This document shows positions 33,109-41,422 of a stretch of 50,652 bases of DNA, piece after piece. The stretch's first letter is position 1, and each line of letters begins with the position of its first letter. Below the pieces are notes generated by a model. The model saw only the letters and a list, made by a program, of their open reading frames with translations. It did not search any database and was not told where the DNA came from. The DNA is from Weimeria sp002480925 (GTDB lineage: Bacteria; Bacillota; Clostridia; Lachnospirales; Lachnospiraceae), in contig NZ_JBQHVU010000019.1 of assembly GCF_052064335.1 (NCBI RefSeq), positions 1 to 50,652 of the forward strand. The letters are read 5' to 3'. Position numbers and translations under genes: made by a program.

Positions 33109-34992
33109 ATGGACTACAGGAAGTCAGCACAGGGAGTGCTCGATCATATAGGGGGCTCTGGAAATATAGTATCGGCTGCACATTGCGCGACAAGGCTGCG
33201 TCTCGTGATCGCCGACAACAGCAAGGTGGATAAGGAAGCGATTGAGTCTGTAGACGGAGTCAAGGGTTGCTTCGAGGCAAGCGGACAGCTCCAGGTCATC
33301 TTTGGCACAGGAATAGTAAATCATGTCTATGACGAGTTTATAGACCTGGCTCATATAGAGGGCAGCACCAAGGAGGATGTCAAGGCCGCTGCTGCAGAAA
33401 AGCAGAACTGGTTTCTTAGAGCCATAAAGACACTCGGGGATATCTTCGTTCCTATCATTCCGGCTATTGTGGCCAGTGGTCTTTTGAACGGACTTCTGGG
33501 TGGCCTTTCAAGCGCCTTCCCAGCTATAGCCAAAAGCGATACCTACAATATCATCAATCTTTTTGCAGGAGCAGCCCTTTCCATGCTTCCTATACTTATA
33601 GCTATAAGTGCAGCGAAGAAGTTCGGAGGCAATCAGTTCCTTGCAGCAGTTATCGGATTCATAATGATCCATCCAAGCCTTATCAATGCATGGAGCGTAG
33701 CAGGTCTTGAGGAAGCAGGCAAGCATATCCCTACATTGAGCGTATGGTTTGGTGCCTGGCATGTAGATCAGGTTGGCTATCAGGGACATGTAATACCGGT
33801 CATCATTGCCATATTCCTTATGAGCAAGCTGGAGAAATGGCTGCACAAGCATGTTCCGGCCATGTTTGACCTCTTTGTCACACCGCTGGTCTCAGTGCTT
33901 GTCACAGGATATCTCACACTTACGATCATAGGACCTGTCTTCTCGATGGTAGAGTCATGGGTCCTTCACGGAGCACAGGCTCTTATCGGACTTCCATTCG
34001 GAATCGGCGGTATCCTGATCGGCGGTCTCTATGCTATCACAGTAGTAGCAGGACTTCATCATATGTACAATATGATAGAAGCTGAAATGTGTTCACTTGC
34101 AGTACCAAAGAACACCTGGATGCCAATAGCTACAGCAGCTAACGTGGGACAGGGTGCAGCAGCGCTTGCAGTTGCTGTAAAGACAAAGGACAAGAAGATC
34201 AAGTCAATGGCAGCTCCTTCATCTCTTTCGGCATTCTTAGGGATCACAGAGCCGGCTATCTTCGGTGTCAATATCAGATTCATGAAGCCATTCATAGCAG
34301 GCTGCATAGGAGGTGCTGCAGGCGGATTTGTAGCAGCTATATCAGGCGTTTATGCGACAGCTTATGGCATAACAGGACTTTTCGGATTCCTTATCACGAC
34401 ACAGTCAGTTGTCATGTATGCGGTTACAATGGCAGTGGCCTTCATAGTAGCATTTATCTGCTCCTATGTGATGTACAAGGATCCTGTAAAGGAGGAAAAG
34501 GCAGAAGACAAAAAGGATGAGGCAGCTGAGCAGGCAGGGGATCAGGAGATCGCATCTCCAGTTGCCGGTGAGATAATTCCATTAAACCAGGTCCCGGACG
34601 AGACCTTCGCTTCGGGAGTTCTGGGCCAGGGAGCTGCAGTTGAGCCGTCAGAGGGAAAAGTATATGCACCTGCAGACGGCACGGTAACGACCTTTTTCCC
34701 GACAAAGCATGCTATCGGGATCACCACGGATGCGGGAGCTGAGCTTCTGATCCATGTGGGACTTAACACAGTTGAGCTGAATGGACAGTTCTTTGAGGGA
34801 AAAGTTAATGAAGGAGATCGTGTGAAAAAGGGAGATCTGCTCCTGACATTTGATATGGCCTCTATCAGGAAGGCCGGATACAAGCTGGTGACTCCTGTGC
34901 TTGTCACGAATCCTGATATGTATAAGGAGATCTCCCCGGCAAGGGAAGGACTGATTAAGCAGGGGGAGCCTCTGATCACAGCAAGAGTATAA
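33109..34992 (+). CDS. scrA: Sucrose-type PTS transporter, fused EIIBCA
   Basis: 627 residues: EIIB at 1-90 with phosphocysteine Cys26 (SAAHCATRLRL), EIIC at about 105-450 with about ten membrane helices (including TEPAIFGVNIRFMKPFI), a charged linker (EKAEDKKDEAAEQ), and EIIA at about 475-627 with active His549 (ELLIHVGLNTVELNG). It imports and phosphorylates its sugar. Sucrose is inferred from the next gene, a GH32 hydrolase, and from the ScrR-type repressor. RBS TGGAGGAAAA precedes ATG 33109. Related EIIBCA proteins can carry beta-glucosides or trehalose. Confidence 0.9.
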   Translation: MDYRKSAQGVLDHIGGSGNIVSAAHCATRLRLVIADNSKVDKEAIESVDGVKGCFEASGQLQVIFGTGIVNHVYDEFIDLAHIEGSTKEDVKAAAAEKQNWFLRAIKTLGDIFVPIIPAIVASGLLNGLLGGLSSAFPAIAKSDTYNIINLFAGAALSMLPILIAISAAKKFGGNQFLAAVIGFIMIHPSLINAWSVAGLEEAGKHIPTLSVWFGAWHVDQVGYQGHVIPVIIAIFLMSKLEKWLHKHVPAMFDLFVTPLVSVLVTGYLTLTIIGPVFSMVESWVLHGAQALIGLPFGIGGILIGGLYAITVVAGLHHMYNMIEAEMCSLAVPKNTWMPIATAANVGQGAAALAVAVKTKDKKIKSMAAPSSLSAFLGITEPAIFGVNIRFMKPFIAGCIGGAAGGFVAAISGVYATAYGITGLFGFLITTQSVVMYAVTMAVAFIVAFICSYVMYKDPVKEEKAEDKKDEAAEQAGDQEIASPVAGEIIPLNQVPDETFASGVLGQGAAVEPSEGKVYAPADGTVTTFFPTKHAIGITTDAGAELLIHVGLNTVELNGQFFEGKVNEGDRVKKGDLLLTFDMASIRKAGYKLVTPVLVTNPDMYKEISPAREGLIKQGEPLITARV

Positions 34993-35049
34993 TATAAGAC
35001 TTCCCACAGATCTGGTCGTCCTCGCAAGCAGAAAGGCAAAGGCTCTGAC

Positions 35050-36462
35050 ATGAAAGAAACAGCAGAGGGAAAATACAGACACAGGTTTCATATAAAGCCT
35101 CCTAAAGGCTGGCTTAATGACCCGAACGGGACCTGTTATTTCAATGGACAGTATCATATATTTTTTCAATACTCTCCTAACAGCCCGGAAGGAGCTGGAG
35201 GGAGATTCTGGGGCCACTGTGTGTCCAAAGATCTGGCCCACTTCACATTTGTGGACACGCCTATTGTCACTGATACAAGCTGGGACAGTGACGGAGCCTA
35301 TTCAGGCGGGGCCTATACAGGTGATGGGATTCTGGAGATCTATTATACCGGCAATGTAAAGCATGCCGGCAACTATGATTACATTAACGAAGGCAGAGAT
35401 CACAATGTGATAAGGGTCGACTTCGCTGACGGGATCCATCCCGGCCCAAAGCAGCTTATTCTTACAAATGCTGACTATCCGTCTGATCTGTCCTGCCATG
35501 TCAGGGACCCAAAGGTGTTCAAGGAAGACGACTGTTTCTATATGCTTCTTGGCATGAGAAGCCGTTCCTCAAAGGGCGGGCTTCTTCTCCTGAGGTCTGT
35601 TGACAGACTGCACTGGGAGAGCGAAAAGGAGATATATCCTGAGGATGATTTCGGATATATGCTCGAATGTCCTGATTTTTTCGACATTGACGGATCGACA
35701 GTCGTCTCCTTCTGCCCCCAGGGCATGAAGCACGAGACAGACAGATTCCAGAATACCTATGAGTCTGGCTACTGTCTGTCGGATCATAAGATAGCTGCCA
35801 CAGACCTGGATCAGCTTGTTAGCATAGACAACTTCCGCGAATGGGATATGGGCTTTGATTTCTATGCTCCCCAGACCTTTAAGGCGCCTGACGGAAGACG
35901 CATCCTGATCGGATGGGCGGGAGTTCCGGACAGCGGATATGGCAATGACCCTGCTATAGCGGAGGGATGGCAGCATTCGCTTACCCTGCCAAGAGAGATA
36001 AGCGTAAGGAACGGGATCCTTTATACCTATCCTGTAAAGGAGCTCGAGAAGCGACGCGAGAGAAAGGTGCTTGGCTTTGGCTTAGTGAATAAGGCAGCAG
36101 GCGAACAGAACATCTTAGGTTCTGAGCTTACAGGAGGTGCCTGGGATCTTGAGATCAGTACAGCGGATATAGAAAACGGTCTGATCCTTTCATTAAATGA
36201 CGATCTGAAGCTCTGGAAGGATAAAGACTGCCTGACTCTTGGCTTTACCTCAGATGCAGGCTGCGGGAGATCAGAGCGAAGGGCAAGACTGCTTAATGGC
36301 AGGGTAGAGCGCCTTCGCCTGGTATTTGACAGAAGCCTGCTTGAAATCTATGTAAATCTCGGAGAAATAGTCTTTACGACCAGATACTACCCGTCAGATC
36401 CTGACAGGATCATGGTATTCCTTCGCAGCGTGATCAGTGCGGAGGGGTGGAGGATTGTTTAG
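35050..36462 (+). CDS. scrB: Sucrose-6-phosphate hydrolase, GH32
   Basis: 470 residues, cytoplasmic. The three GH32 catalytic residues are present: nucleophile Asp24 (WLNDPNG), transition-state Asp153 (VRDPKVF) and acid/base Glu206 (MLECPDFF). It cleaves phosphorylated sucrose from the PTS into glucose-6-phosphate and fructose. The RBS is a weak AAAGGC about 12 nt upstream. It lies 57 nt downstream of the PTS gene. Shadow ORFs on both strands are ignored. A short heptad run begins at its stop codon. Confidence 0.94.
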   Translation: MKETAEGKYRHRFHIKPPKGWLNDPNGTCYFNGQYHIFFQYSPNSPEGAGGRFWGHCVSKDLAHFTFVDTPIVTDTSWDSDGAYSGGAYTGDGILEIYYTGNVKHAGNYDYINEGRDHNVIRVDFADGIHPGPKQLILTNADYPSDLSCHVRDPKVFKEDDCFYMLLGMRSRSSKGGLLLLRSVDRLHWESEKEIYPEDDFGYMLECPDFFDIDGSTVVSFCPQGMKHETDRFQNTYESGYCLSDHKIAATDLDQLVSIDNFREWDMGFDFYAPQTFKAPDGRRILIGWAGVPDSGYGNDPAIAEGWQHSLTLPREISVRNGILYTYPVKELEKRRERKVLGFGLVNKAAGEQNILGSELTGGAWDLEISTADIENGLILSLNDDLKLWKDKDCLTLGFTSDAGCGRSERRARLLNGRVERLRLVFDRSLLEIYVNLGEIVFTTRYYPSDPDRIMVFLRSVISAEGWRIV

Positions 36463-36473
36463 GTGAGAGGTCT
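36461..36473 (+). repeat. Short heptad run F at the scrB stop codon
   Basis: AGGTGA then GAGGTCT, beginning inside the TAG stop codon (36460-36462). Two units only, but in the same position relative to a stop as array D. Confidence 0.6.
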
Positions 36474-36505
36474 AAACATTAACTATTTGCCCAGCGAATC
36501 TTTAC

Positions 36506-36534
36506 TTGAAAAAAATATAGGACTGTCGTAAAAT
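36506..36534 (+). promoter_or_regulatory. Promoter of rnpB
   Basis: TTGAAA (36506-36511), a 17-bp spacer, TAAAAT (36529-36534). The predicted start coincides with the 5' arm of RNase P helix P1 at 36541. Confidence 0.8.
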
Positions 36535-36540
36535 AAAAAG

Positions 36541-36872
36541 ACAGGTAGATCACATGGTCGCTGGCGCTTTTGCGCGAGAGGAAAGTCCGGGCTTCACAGG
36601 GCAGGATGCCGGTTAACGGCCGGCGGAGGCAACTCCAGGGACAGTGCAACAGAAATATACCGCCTGCTTTGCAGGTAAGGGTGGAAAGGCGGTGTAAGAG
36701 ACCACCGTTCCTCTGGTAACAGGGGAAGCCATGTAAACCCCATCCGAAGCAAGACCGCATAGGGAGATAAGGTGGCCCGTCTCTCCCAGGTAGGTCGCTC
36801 GAGGCTGCTGGCGACAGCAGCTCTGGATAGATGGCCATGCAACGACATAACCCGGCTTATCGATCTGCCTGT
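36541..36872 (+). ncRNA. rnpB: RNase P RNA, bacterial class A
   Basis: Catalytic RNA that matures the 5' ends of tRNAs. The universal block GAGGAAAGTCCGGGCT lies at about 36577, followed by CACAGGGCAGGATGCCGG, the ACAGTGCAACAGAAA block, GGTAAGGGTGGAAAGG, TAAACCCCATCCGAAGCAAG, and the 3' block ACCCGGCTTATCGATCTG. The ends pair as P1: ACAGGTAGATC (36541-36551) with GATCTGCCTGT (36862-36872). A T run right after makes the terminator. The layout follows class A (ancestral), not the Bacillus class B type. About 332 nt. Minus-strand ORFs here are spurious. Confidence 0.97.
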
Positions 36873-36878
36873 TTTTTT

Positions 36879-36933
36879 GAGGTGAGAGGTGTGAGGTCAG
36901 AGGTCAGAGGTGAGAGGTGTGAGGTCAGAGGGG
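36879..36933 (+). repeat. GAGGTNN heptad array G after rnpB
   Basis: GAGGTGA, GAGGTGT, GAGGTCA, GAGGTCA, GAGGTGA, GAGGTGT, GAGGTCA, GAGGGGA. It begins on the base after the T run of the rnpB terminator. Confidence 0.93.
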
Positions 36934-37139
36934 ATAGGTACAAAAATCACTCAGCCAGAAAAATCAGCAAATCCTAAAGATTTCTTGTTATCACATGACA
37001 GCAGTTGCCTGAAAAAGGTCAGACTGACTCCTTTCAATAATTTCCCGGATTATATGGTAAGCAGATTCTGATGAAAATATGGTTACGATGATCTGGAATC
37101 CGGTTTCTTAAAGCATAGAGACATAAATGTGGCATCAGT

Positions 37140-37560
37140 TGTTTTTGATAAAGATGAGGGATTTTTATGCTAAAAACGGGATTCCTGAAAAAAGCAGATT
37201 TTATAGGTGAAAATTATGCTGCTAAGTTAGAAATGAATAGAGGTCTGCAGCAGGGTATCAGGATCTCTTTATATAAATGGTATCAATATCGTTTATTCTG
37301 CCACAAATCTTGACAAAGAGGCCAGAAATGCTGTGATGACTTCATTAGAGGGAATCAATATAAAAAAGTGTATATCAGTTGTTTATATTGACCCCGAAAA
37401 AGCAAAGTCCGATGAACCCTATAAGAAATTATATAATATGGCTGTGAAGCTCCATAATAACCCTGTGGAAAAAGGAGAAGGATGGGATGAAATACTGGTT
37501 ATAGGGACAGATCCGATCAGGGATTTATCTCTGGATCAGGGGTTAGGCCCTGCTCCTTAT
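37140..37560 (+). pseudogene. Decayed coding remnant of unknown type
   Basis: The gap 36934-37542 holds no intact gene. Coding-like segments appear in several frames: KHRDINVASVVFDKDEGF near 37110-37165, LKTGFLKKADFIGENYAAKL near 37168-37230, and a longer open stretch from about 37235 to 37542 (SLYINGINIVYSATNLDKEA, then CISVVYIDPEKAKSDEPYKK, WDEILVIGTDPIRD). The breaks need frameshifts to join, and the last frame runs into the 3' end of scrR on the other strand. I do not recognise the family. AT-rich composition suggests foreign or decaying DNA. Confidence 0.5.
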
Positions 37561-38532
37561 CGACCCTCTCACCCTCACCTGATACTCATACCTTACCTCA
37601 CTTACAGGCTCATTTTCATCCCTGATACGGGAGAGAAGGATATGGGCGGCTGATTCGCCTGCCTGCTCGAAGCATAGATGGACTGTGGTAAGAGCAGGGT
37701 AGAGGACTGTGGAGACTGTGCTGTCACCGAACCCGGAGATCTGGATATCATCAGGTATAGTAAGGCCGGCATTACGGATGGCGCGGTAGGCGCCGGAGGC
37801 TATCGTGTCGGTGACGCATAGAAGAGTATCTATACCGGGGTGCCTTGACAGAAGCTCCCTTGCTGCATCCTCGCCGGACTGTGCAGTAAAGCCGCTTATT
37901 GCTATGTGATCTTTTTTTATTTCGATATCACTTTCTCTGAAAGCGTCGGTAAAGCCCTTAAGACGTTTCTTCCCGACGGCCTCATCGGAAGGAGTGACGG
38001 ATATGACAGCCGTTTCACCGGCGGTAGGGGCGATGCAGCGGCCAAGCTCAAGGGCAGCCTGATAATCATCAGAATAGACGCAGGAGAAACCCTTTTCATA
38101 TTGGGAGAGGATAACGACCGGGACTAAAAGCCCGCTTAGAAGCTTGCGGTGGGCAGCTGTGAAGATAGTCCCGAAAAGTATAATACCATCGACATTATTT
38201 TCCTGGAAAAGAGACAGATATTCGAGCTCCTTTTTCTCATCGTTTTCAGTGCAGGCCAGAAGAAGCTGGTATCCCTCACTGGCAAGGGTCCTGCTGATAC
38301 CGTCGGCCATACGGGAGATCGAATCAGAGTTAAGCTTCGGGATGATCACACCTATGAAATTGGTATGGCGGGATCTTAGAAGCTGGGCGGAAACTGAAGG
38401 CTTGTAGCCGGTGCTCTCGATCACAGCGGCAATAGCAGCGCGCTTTTCATCGCTTACATATCCGTCATGAAGATATCTGGAAACAGTAGCCCGTGATACA
38501 CCGGCCATTTTTGCAATCTCATTTATAGTCAT
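37543..38532 (-). CDS. scrR: LacI-family repressor, sucrose type
   Basis: 329 residues. N-terminal LacI HTH (residues 1-50: INEIAKMAGVSRATVSRYLH, hinge GYKPSVSAQLLRSRH) and a periplasmic-binding-like sensor domain (IGVIIPKLNSDSISRM; DTLLCVTDTIASGAYRAI; DIQISGFGDSTVSTVLYPAL). It is placed 1 kb from scrAB across rnpB, and its promoter carries the same 14-bp operator as scrA, so it should repress both. AGAGG lies before its ATG at 38532. The effector (sucrose-6-phosphate or fructose) is not deduced. Confidence 0.9.
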   Translation of the reverse strand: MTINEIAKMAGVSRATVSRYLHDGYVSDEKRAAIAAVIESTGYKPSVSAQLLRSRHTNFIGVIIPKLNSDSISRMADGISRTLASEGYQLLLACTENDEKKELEYLSLFQENNVDGIILFGTIFTAAHRKLLSGLLVPVVILSQYEKGFSCVYSDDYQAALELGRCIAPTAGETAVISVTPSDEAVGKKRLKGFTDAFRESDIEIKKDHIAISGFTAQSGEDAARELLSRHPGIDTLLCVTDTIASGAYRAIRNAGLTIPDDIQISGFGDSTVSTVLYPALTTVHLCFEQAGESAAHILLSRIRDENEPVSEVRYEYQVRVRGSIRSRA

Positions 38533-38563
38533 AAAAAACCTCTGGTAAAGTTGATATACCTTG

Positions 38564-38592
38564 ATTATACATTCCTGAGAACGATTTCACAA
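38564..38592 (-). promoter_or_regulatory. scrR promoter
   Basis: On the minus strand TTGTGA (38587-38592), a 17-bp spacer and TATAAT (38564-38569). The operator lies within the spacer. Confidence 0.8.
38576..38589. promoter_or_regulatory. ScrR operator in its own promoter
   Basis: TGAGAACGATTTCA, identical to scrA O2 (33068-33081). It sits between -35 and -10 of scrR, so self-repression is expected. Confidence 0.8.
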
Positions 38593-38635
38593 GATGCAGT
38601 TGAAAGAAAACTAATGATGATTTGGCATTCGGTAC

Positions 38636-38664
38636 TTGCCGTTAAGGGGGCATCTTGGTAAAAT
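38636..38664 (+). promoter_or_regulatory. Promoter of the DUF1805-to-TruA operon
   Basis: TTGCCG (38636-38641), a 17-bp spacer, TAAAAT (38659-38664) preceded by TGG (extended -10). Confidence 0.7.
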
Positions 38665-38701
38665 AATAATGTAGTCGATGTCAGTTGAAAAGGAGGCAGC
38701 C

Positions 38702-39004
38702 ATGCTTATTACAGATATGATAGATACCGGTAATGGATCTTCGCAGGGGATCATGATGAAAGGTCCGGGCGGAGAAGGACATCCGAATATGATAGTGATA
38801 CAGTGCAAAAGAGGATATCTGATGTGCGGATATCTGAATCTTGAGGCAGCAGAGAAGTTTAAGGATGCTGCAGTGCTGGTGGGTGGAGCAGATTTTGACG
38901 AGGTCCTTGGGAATCCTGTCAAGGGAATGACCACTGCAGCAAGAGAGCTCGGGATCACAGATGGCATGACCGGATACGATGCAGCAGCCATCCTGAACCG
39001 ATGA
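38702..39004 (+). CDS. DUF1805 domain protein (YunC-like)
   Basis: 100 residues. The pattern MIVIQCKRGYLMCGYLNLEA, then VLVGGADFDEVLGNPVKGMT and ARELGITDGMTGYDA matches the DUF1805 family (Bacillus YunC), whose function is unknown. ATG 38702 is chosen because AAAAGGAGG lies 5 nt upstream; the ATG at 38678 precedes that site. It overlaps dgkA by ATGA, so the two are coupled. Confidence 0.85.
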   Translation: MLITDMIDTGNGSSQGIMMKGPGGEGHPNMIVIQCKRGYLMCGYLNLEAAEKFKDAAVLVGGADFDEVLGNPVKGMTTAARELGITDGMTGYDAAAILNR

Positions 39005-39393
39005 GCAGCCATTACAGGCGGCAGAACCGCCGCCATGAGCCTCTCTACAGGAGCTTTGGATACGCGATAAGCGGTATAGGACAGTGCATCCGTGACGAGA
39101 GAAATATCAGGATTCATCTGGTCTTTACAGCACTGGTGGTTGTCGGAGGGATCGTGCTTCATATATCACTGCAGGAATGGATAGTATGTCTTATACTGTT
39201 CGGACTGGTGATAAGCCTTGAGCTTGTCAATACGGCAGTGGAGAGCACGGTGGATCTTGTCACAGAGGAGAGGCATCCGCTGGCAAAGAAGGCAAAGGAT
39301 ACAGCCGCAGGAGCAGTCCTGGTATCGGCAGTATTTGCGGCAGTGATAGGACTTTTGATCTTTGTTCCAAAGATCATGGACTTTTTTAAATGA
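39001..39393 (+). CDS. dgkA: Diacylglycerol / undecaprenol kinase (DgkA)
   Basis: 130 residues with three membrane helices, small Gram-positive type. Conserved stretches are RDERNIRIHL, the catalytic-site segment SLELVNTAVESTVDLVTEE and AKKAKDTAAGAVLVSA. In Firmicutes such enzymes phosphorylate undecaprenol, recycling the lipid carrier for wall polymers. The start overlaps the previous stop. Confidence 0.93.
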   Translation: MSSHYRRQNRRHEPLYRSFGYAISGIGQCIRDERNIRIHLVFTALVVVGGIVLHISLQEWIVCLILFGLVISLELVNTAVESTVDLVTEERHPLAKKAKDTAAGAVLVSAVFAAVIGLLIFVPKIMDFFK

Positions 39394-39410
39394 TACAGGA
39401 GGTAAATGAA

Positions 39411-39782
39411 ATGTCAGAAGAAGGGATCATTACAGGAGCAGTAAAGAAGGTTTTTCTCGCCGGAGTCGGGGCGGCGGCTGTGACAGCTGATAAGAGCGCT
39501 GAGCTTTTCTCGGGACTTGTCGAGAAGGGAGCCACCACAGTAGAGCGCGGAAGAGAGATGAACCGCGAGCTTAAGCACAACGCAAAGCAGAAGGCTAAGG
39601 AGAGAAAGGAAAAGGCAAAGGATTATGCGGAGTCGGATAATCCGATCGGAGATCTGAACGCTATCCTTGCCGGAATGACAGCAGAGCAGCTAGATGCTCT
39701 TGGGGAGAGAATAGATGAGGCAAAGGAAAAGGCATTCGGGAGGGAAAAGGAAGCCGGGGAAGACGAAGAAAAGAAGGACTGA
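39411..39782 (+). CDS. Phasin-like coiled-coil protein
   Basis: 123 residues. A short hydrophobic start (GAVKKVFLAGVGAAAVTADK) leads into a long amphipathic, Lys/Glu-rich helix (LKHNAKQKAKERKEKAKDYA) and an acidic end (DEEKKD). The pattern resembles the phasin / PhaF-like group, which in clostridia often precedes the AarF gene. ATG 39411 is 8 nt after AGGAGG; an ATG at 39390 lies upstream of that site and is rejected. The link with aarF (stop-start overlap) suggests a shared role near membranes or lipid granules (inference). Confidence 0.7.
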   Translation: MSEEGIITGAVKKVFLAGVGAAAVTADKSAELFSGLVEKGATTVERGREMNRELKHNAKQKAKERKEKAKDYAESDNPIGDLNAILAGMTAEQLDALGERIDEAKEKAFGREKEAGEDEEKKD

Positions 39783-41422
39783 TGAAGGACGATACATCAA
39801 GGCTTAGAGAGATCACAGCTGTTCTTCACAGATACCATATCACACGAGGAGTGACGCCTGAGAAGCTGAGACAGATACTTGAGGACCTGGGCCCTACATA
39901 TGTGAAGCTGGGACAGATCATGTCACTTCATTCGGATATACTCCCGAAGGCATATTGCAATGAGCTTATGAAGCTGACCTCAGAAGTAAAGCCCATGCTT
40001 TTTGGCGAGGTCGAAAAGATCCTCAATGAATCCTATGGCAAGGACTGGAAGGAGGTATTTGGCTCGATAGATGAGGAGCCGATTGGCTCGGCTTCTATCG
40101 CCCAGGTCCACAGGGCGGTGCTTCGCGATGGAAGCCCAGTGATAATAAAGGTCAGACGGCGCGGTATAGCAACGACTATGAAGCGGGACATAGAGCTTCT
40201 GCATAAGGCAGTAAGGGTACTGCCGGCAGCAGTTCCAAGGCTCAGAGGAATAGTGGATCTCGATATGGTCCTGGACGAGCTCTGGTCGGTGGCAAAGGAG
40301 GAGATGGACTTTACCAGAGAGGCAGCCAATATGGAGGAGTTCGCTGAGAAGAACGAGGGGATCGCCTATATTGCCGTGCCAAAGCTCTATAAAGAATATA
40401 CCACCCATCATGTACTGGTGATGGAGTATATAGATGGCTTTGCTATAAATGATAAGGCCGCGCTTTCAGATCGTGGCTATGATCTGACGGAGATAGGCAG
40501 GAAGTTCGCCAACAGCTTCATAAAGCAGGTGATGGACGACGGCTTTTTCCATGCGGATCCCCATCCCGGCAATGTAAAGATCCGCGAGGGTAAGATCGTC
40601 TGGCTTGATATGGGCATGATGGGCCGTCTCGATGATAGGGACCGCAGGATAATGATCCGCGGAGTCGAGGCTATAGCCATGCATGATATATCAAGAGTCA
40701 CAGACGCGGTACTGGATCTCGGTGTCTTCTGGTCAAAGCCTGACAGGGATTCACTCTATGATGATATCAGGGATTTCCTTCAGCGCTATCAGTCAAAGGG
40801 TATGGGAGACATAGATCTGGCTGTGGCGATGAGCGACATGATGGATATCATGAAGGAAAATCATATGAGTATGCCACATGGCATGACTATGCTTGCAAGA
40901 GGCCTTACCCAGGTCGAGGGAGTGCTCGCTTACATTAGTCCTGAGGTCAATATGATGGAGATAGCCTATCAGAGGCTTATCGAGGAGAGACTTAAGGAGC
41001 CGGATATAAAGGGAGAGCTTGGCCATATAGGAAGAAAGCTGTGGCGGATGAGCGTAAACGGCTCGGAGATCCCTTCTCTTACCTCAGAGATCATGAAGGA
41101 GTATCTGCGTGGAAAGGGTCAGATGACCCTTGACCTTAAGCCCACTGATTCGCTCACGGCAGTGATCGACCGGGCAGTAAGAAATCTCGTGATTGGCCTG
41201 TGTATACTTGGACTTCTGGTCGGATCAAGTATAATATGTGCTACTGATCTCAGACCGAAGATACTTGGGATCCCCTTTCTTGGCTTTATAGGCTTTTTTA
41301 TTGCAGTAAGCGCGATAATCTATTTCACATCCAGATACTTCATCAGGAAGATCATAAGGAGACGAAGGAACCGTCCGAGGAAAGGACGCTACAGGAACAG
41401 CATCGGAGGTAGGATCAGATGA
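39782..41422 (+). CDS. ABC1/AarF/UbiB-family kinase-like protein
   Basis: 546 residues. Family motifs: VKLGQIMSLHSDILP (KxGQ motif), ASIAQVHRA in place of a P-loop, IIKVRRRG (Lys), FHADPHPGNVKI and VWLDMGMMG (metal site). The C-terminus has two membrane helices (about residues 465-510) and a basic tail. In respiring bacteria such proteins aid quinone synthesis; here, in a presumed anaerobe, the role is unknown, maybe lipid-related. The gene overlaps both neighbours, so it is firmly part of the operon. Confidence 0.9.
   Translation: MKDDTSRLREITAVLHRYHITRGVTPEKLRQILEDLGPTYVKLGQIMSLHSDILPKAYCNELMKLTSEVKPMLFGEVEKILNESYGKDWKEVFGSIDEEPIGSASIAQVHRAVLRDGSPVIIKVRRRGIATTMKRDIELLHKAVRVLPAAVPRLRGIVDLDMVLDELWSVAKEEMDFTREAANMEEFAEKNEGIAYIAVPKLYKEYTTHHVLVMEYIDGFAINDKAALSDRGYDLTEIGRKFANSFIKQVMDDGFFHADPHPGNVKIREGKIVWLDMGMMGRLDDRDRRIMIRGVEAIAMHDISRVTDAVLDLGVFWSKPDRDSLYDDIRDFLQRYQSKGMGDIDLAVAMSDMMDIMKENHMSMPHGMTMLARGLTQVEGVLAYISPEVNMMEIAYQRLIEERLKEPDIKGELGHIGRKLWRMSVNGSEIPSLTSEIMKEYLRGKGQMTLDLKPTDSLTAVIDRAVRNLVIGLCILGLLVGSSIICATDLRPKILGIPFLGFIGFFIAVSAIIYFTSRYFIRKIIRRRRNRPRKGRYRNSIGGRIR

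Noticed and set aside
37333..37653. Intact 106-residue plus-strand gene
   Set aside because: No RBS, the open frame extends upstream without a start, and its last third is antisense to scrR coding sequence.
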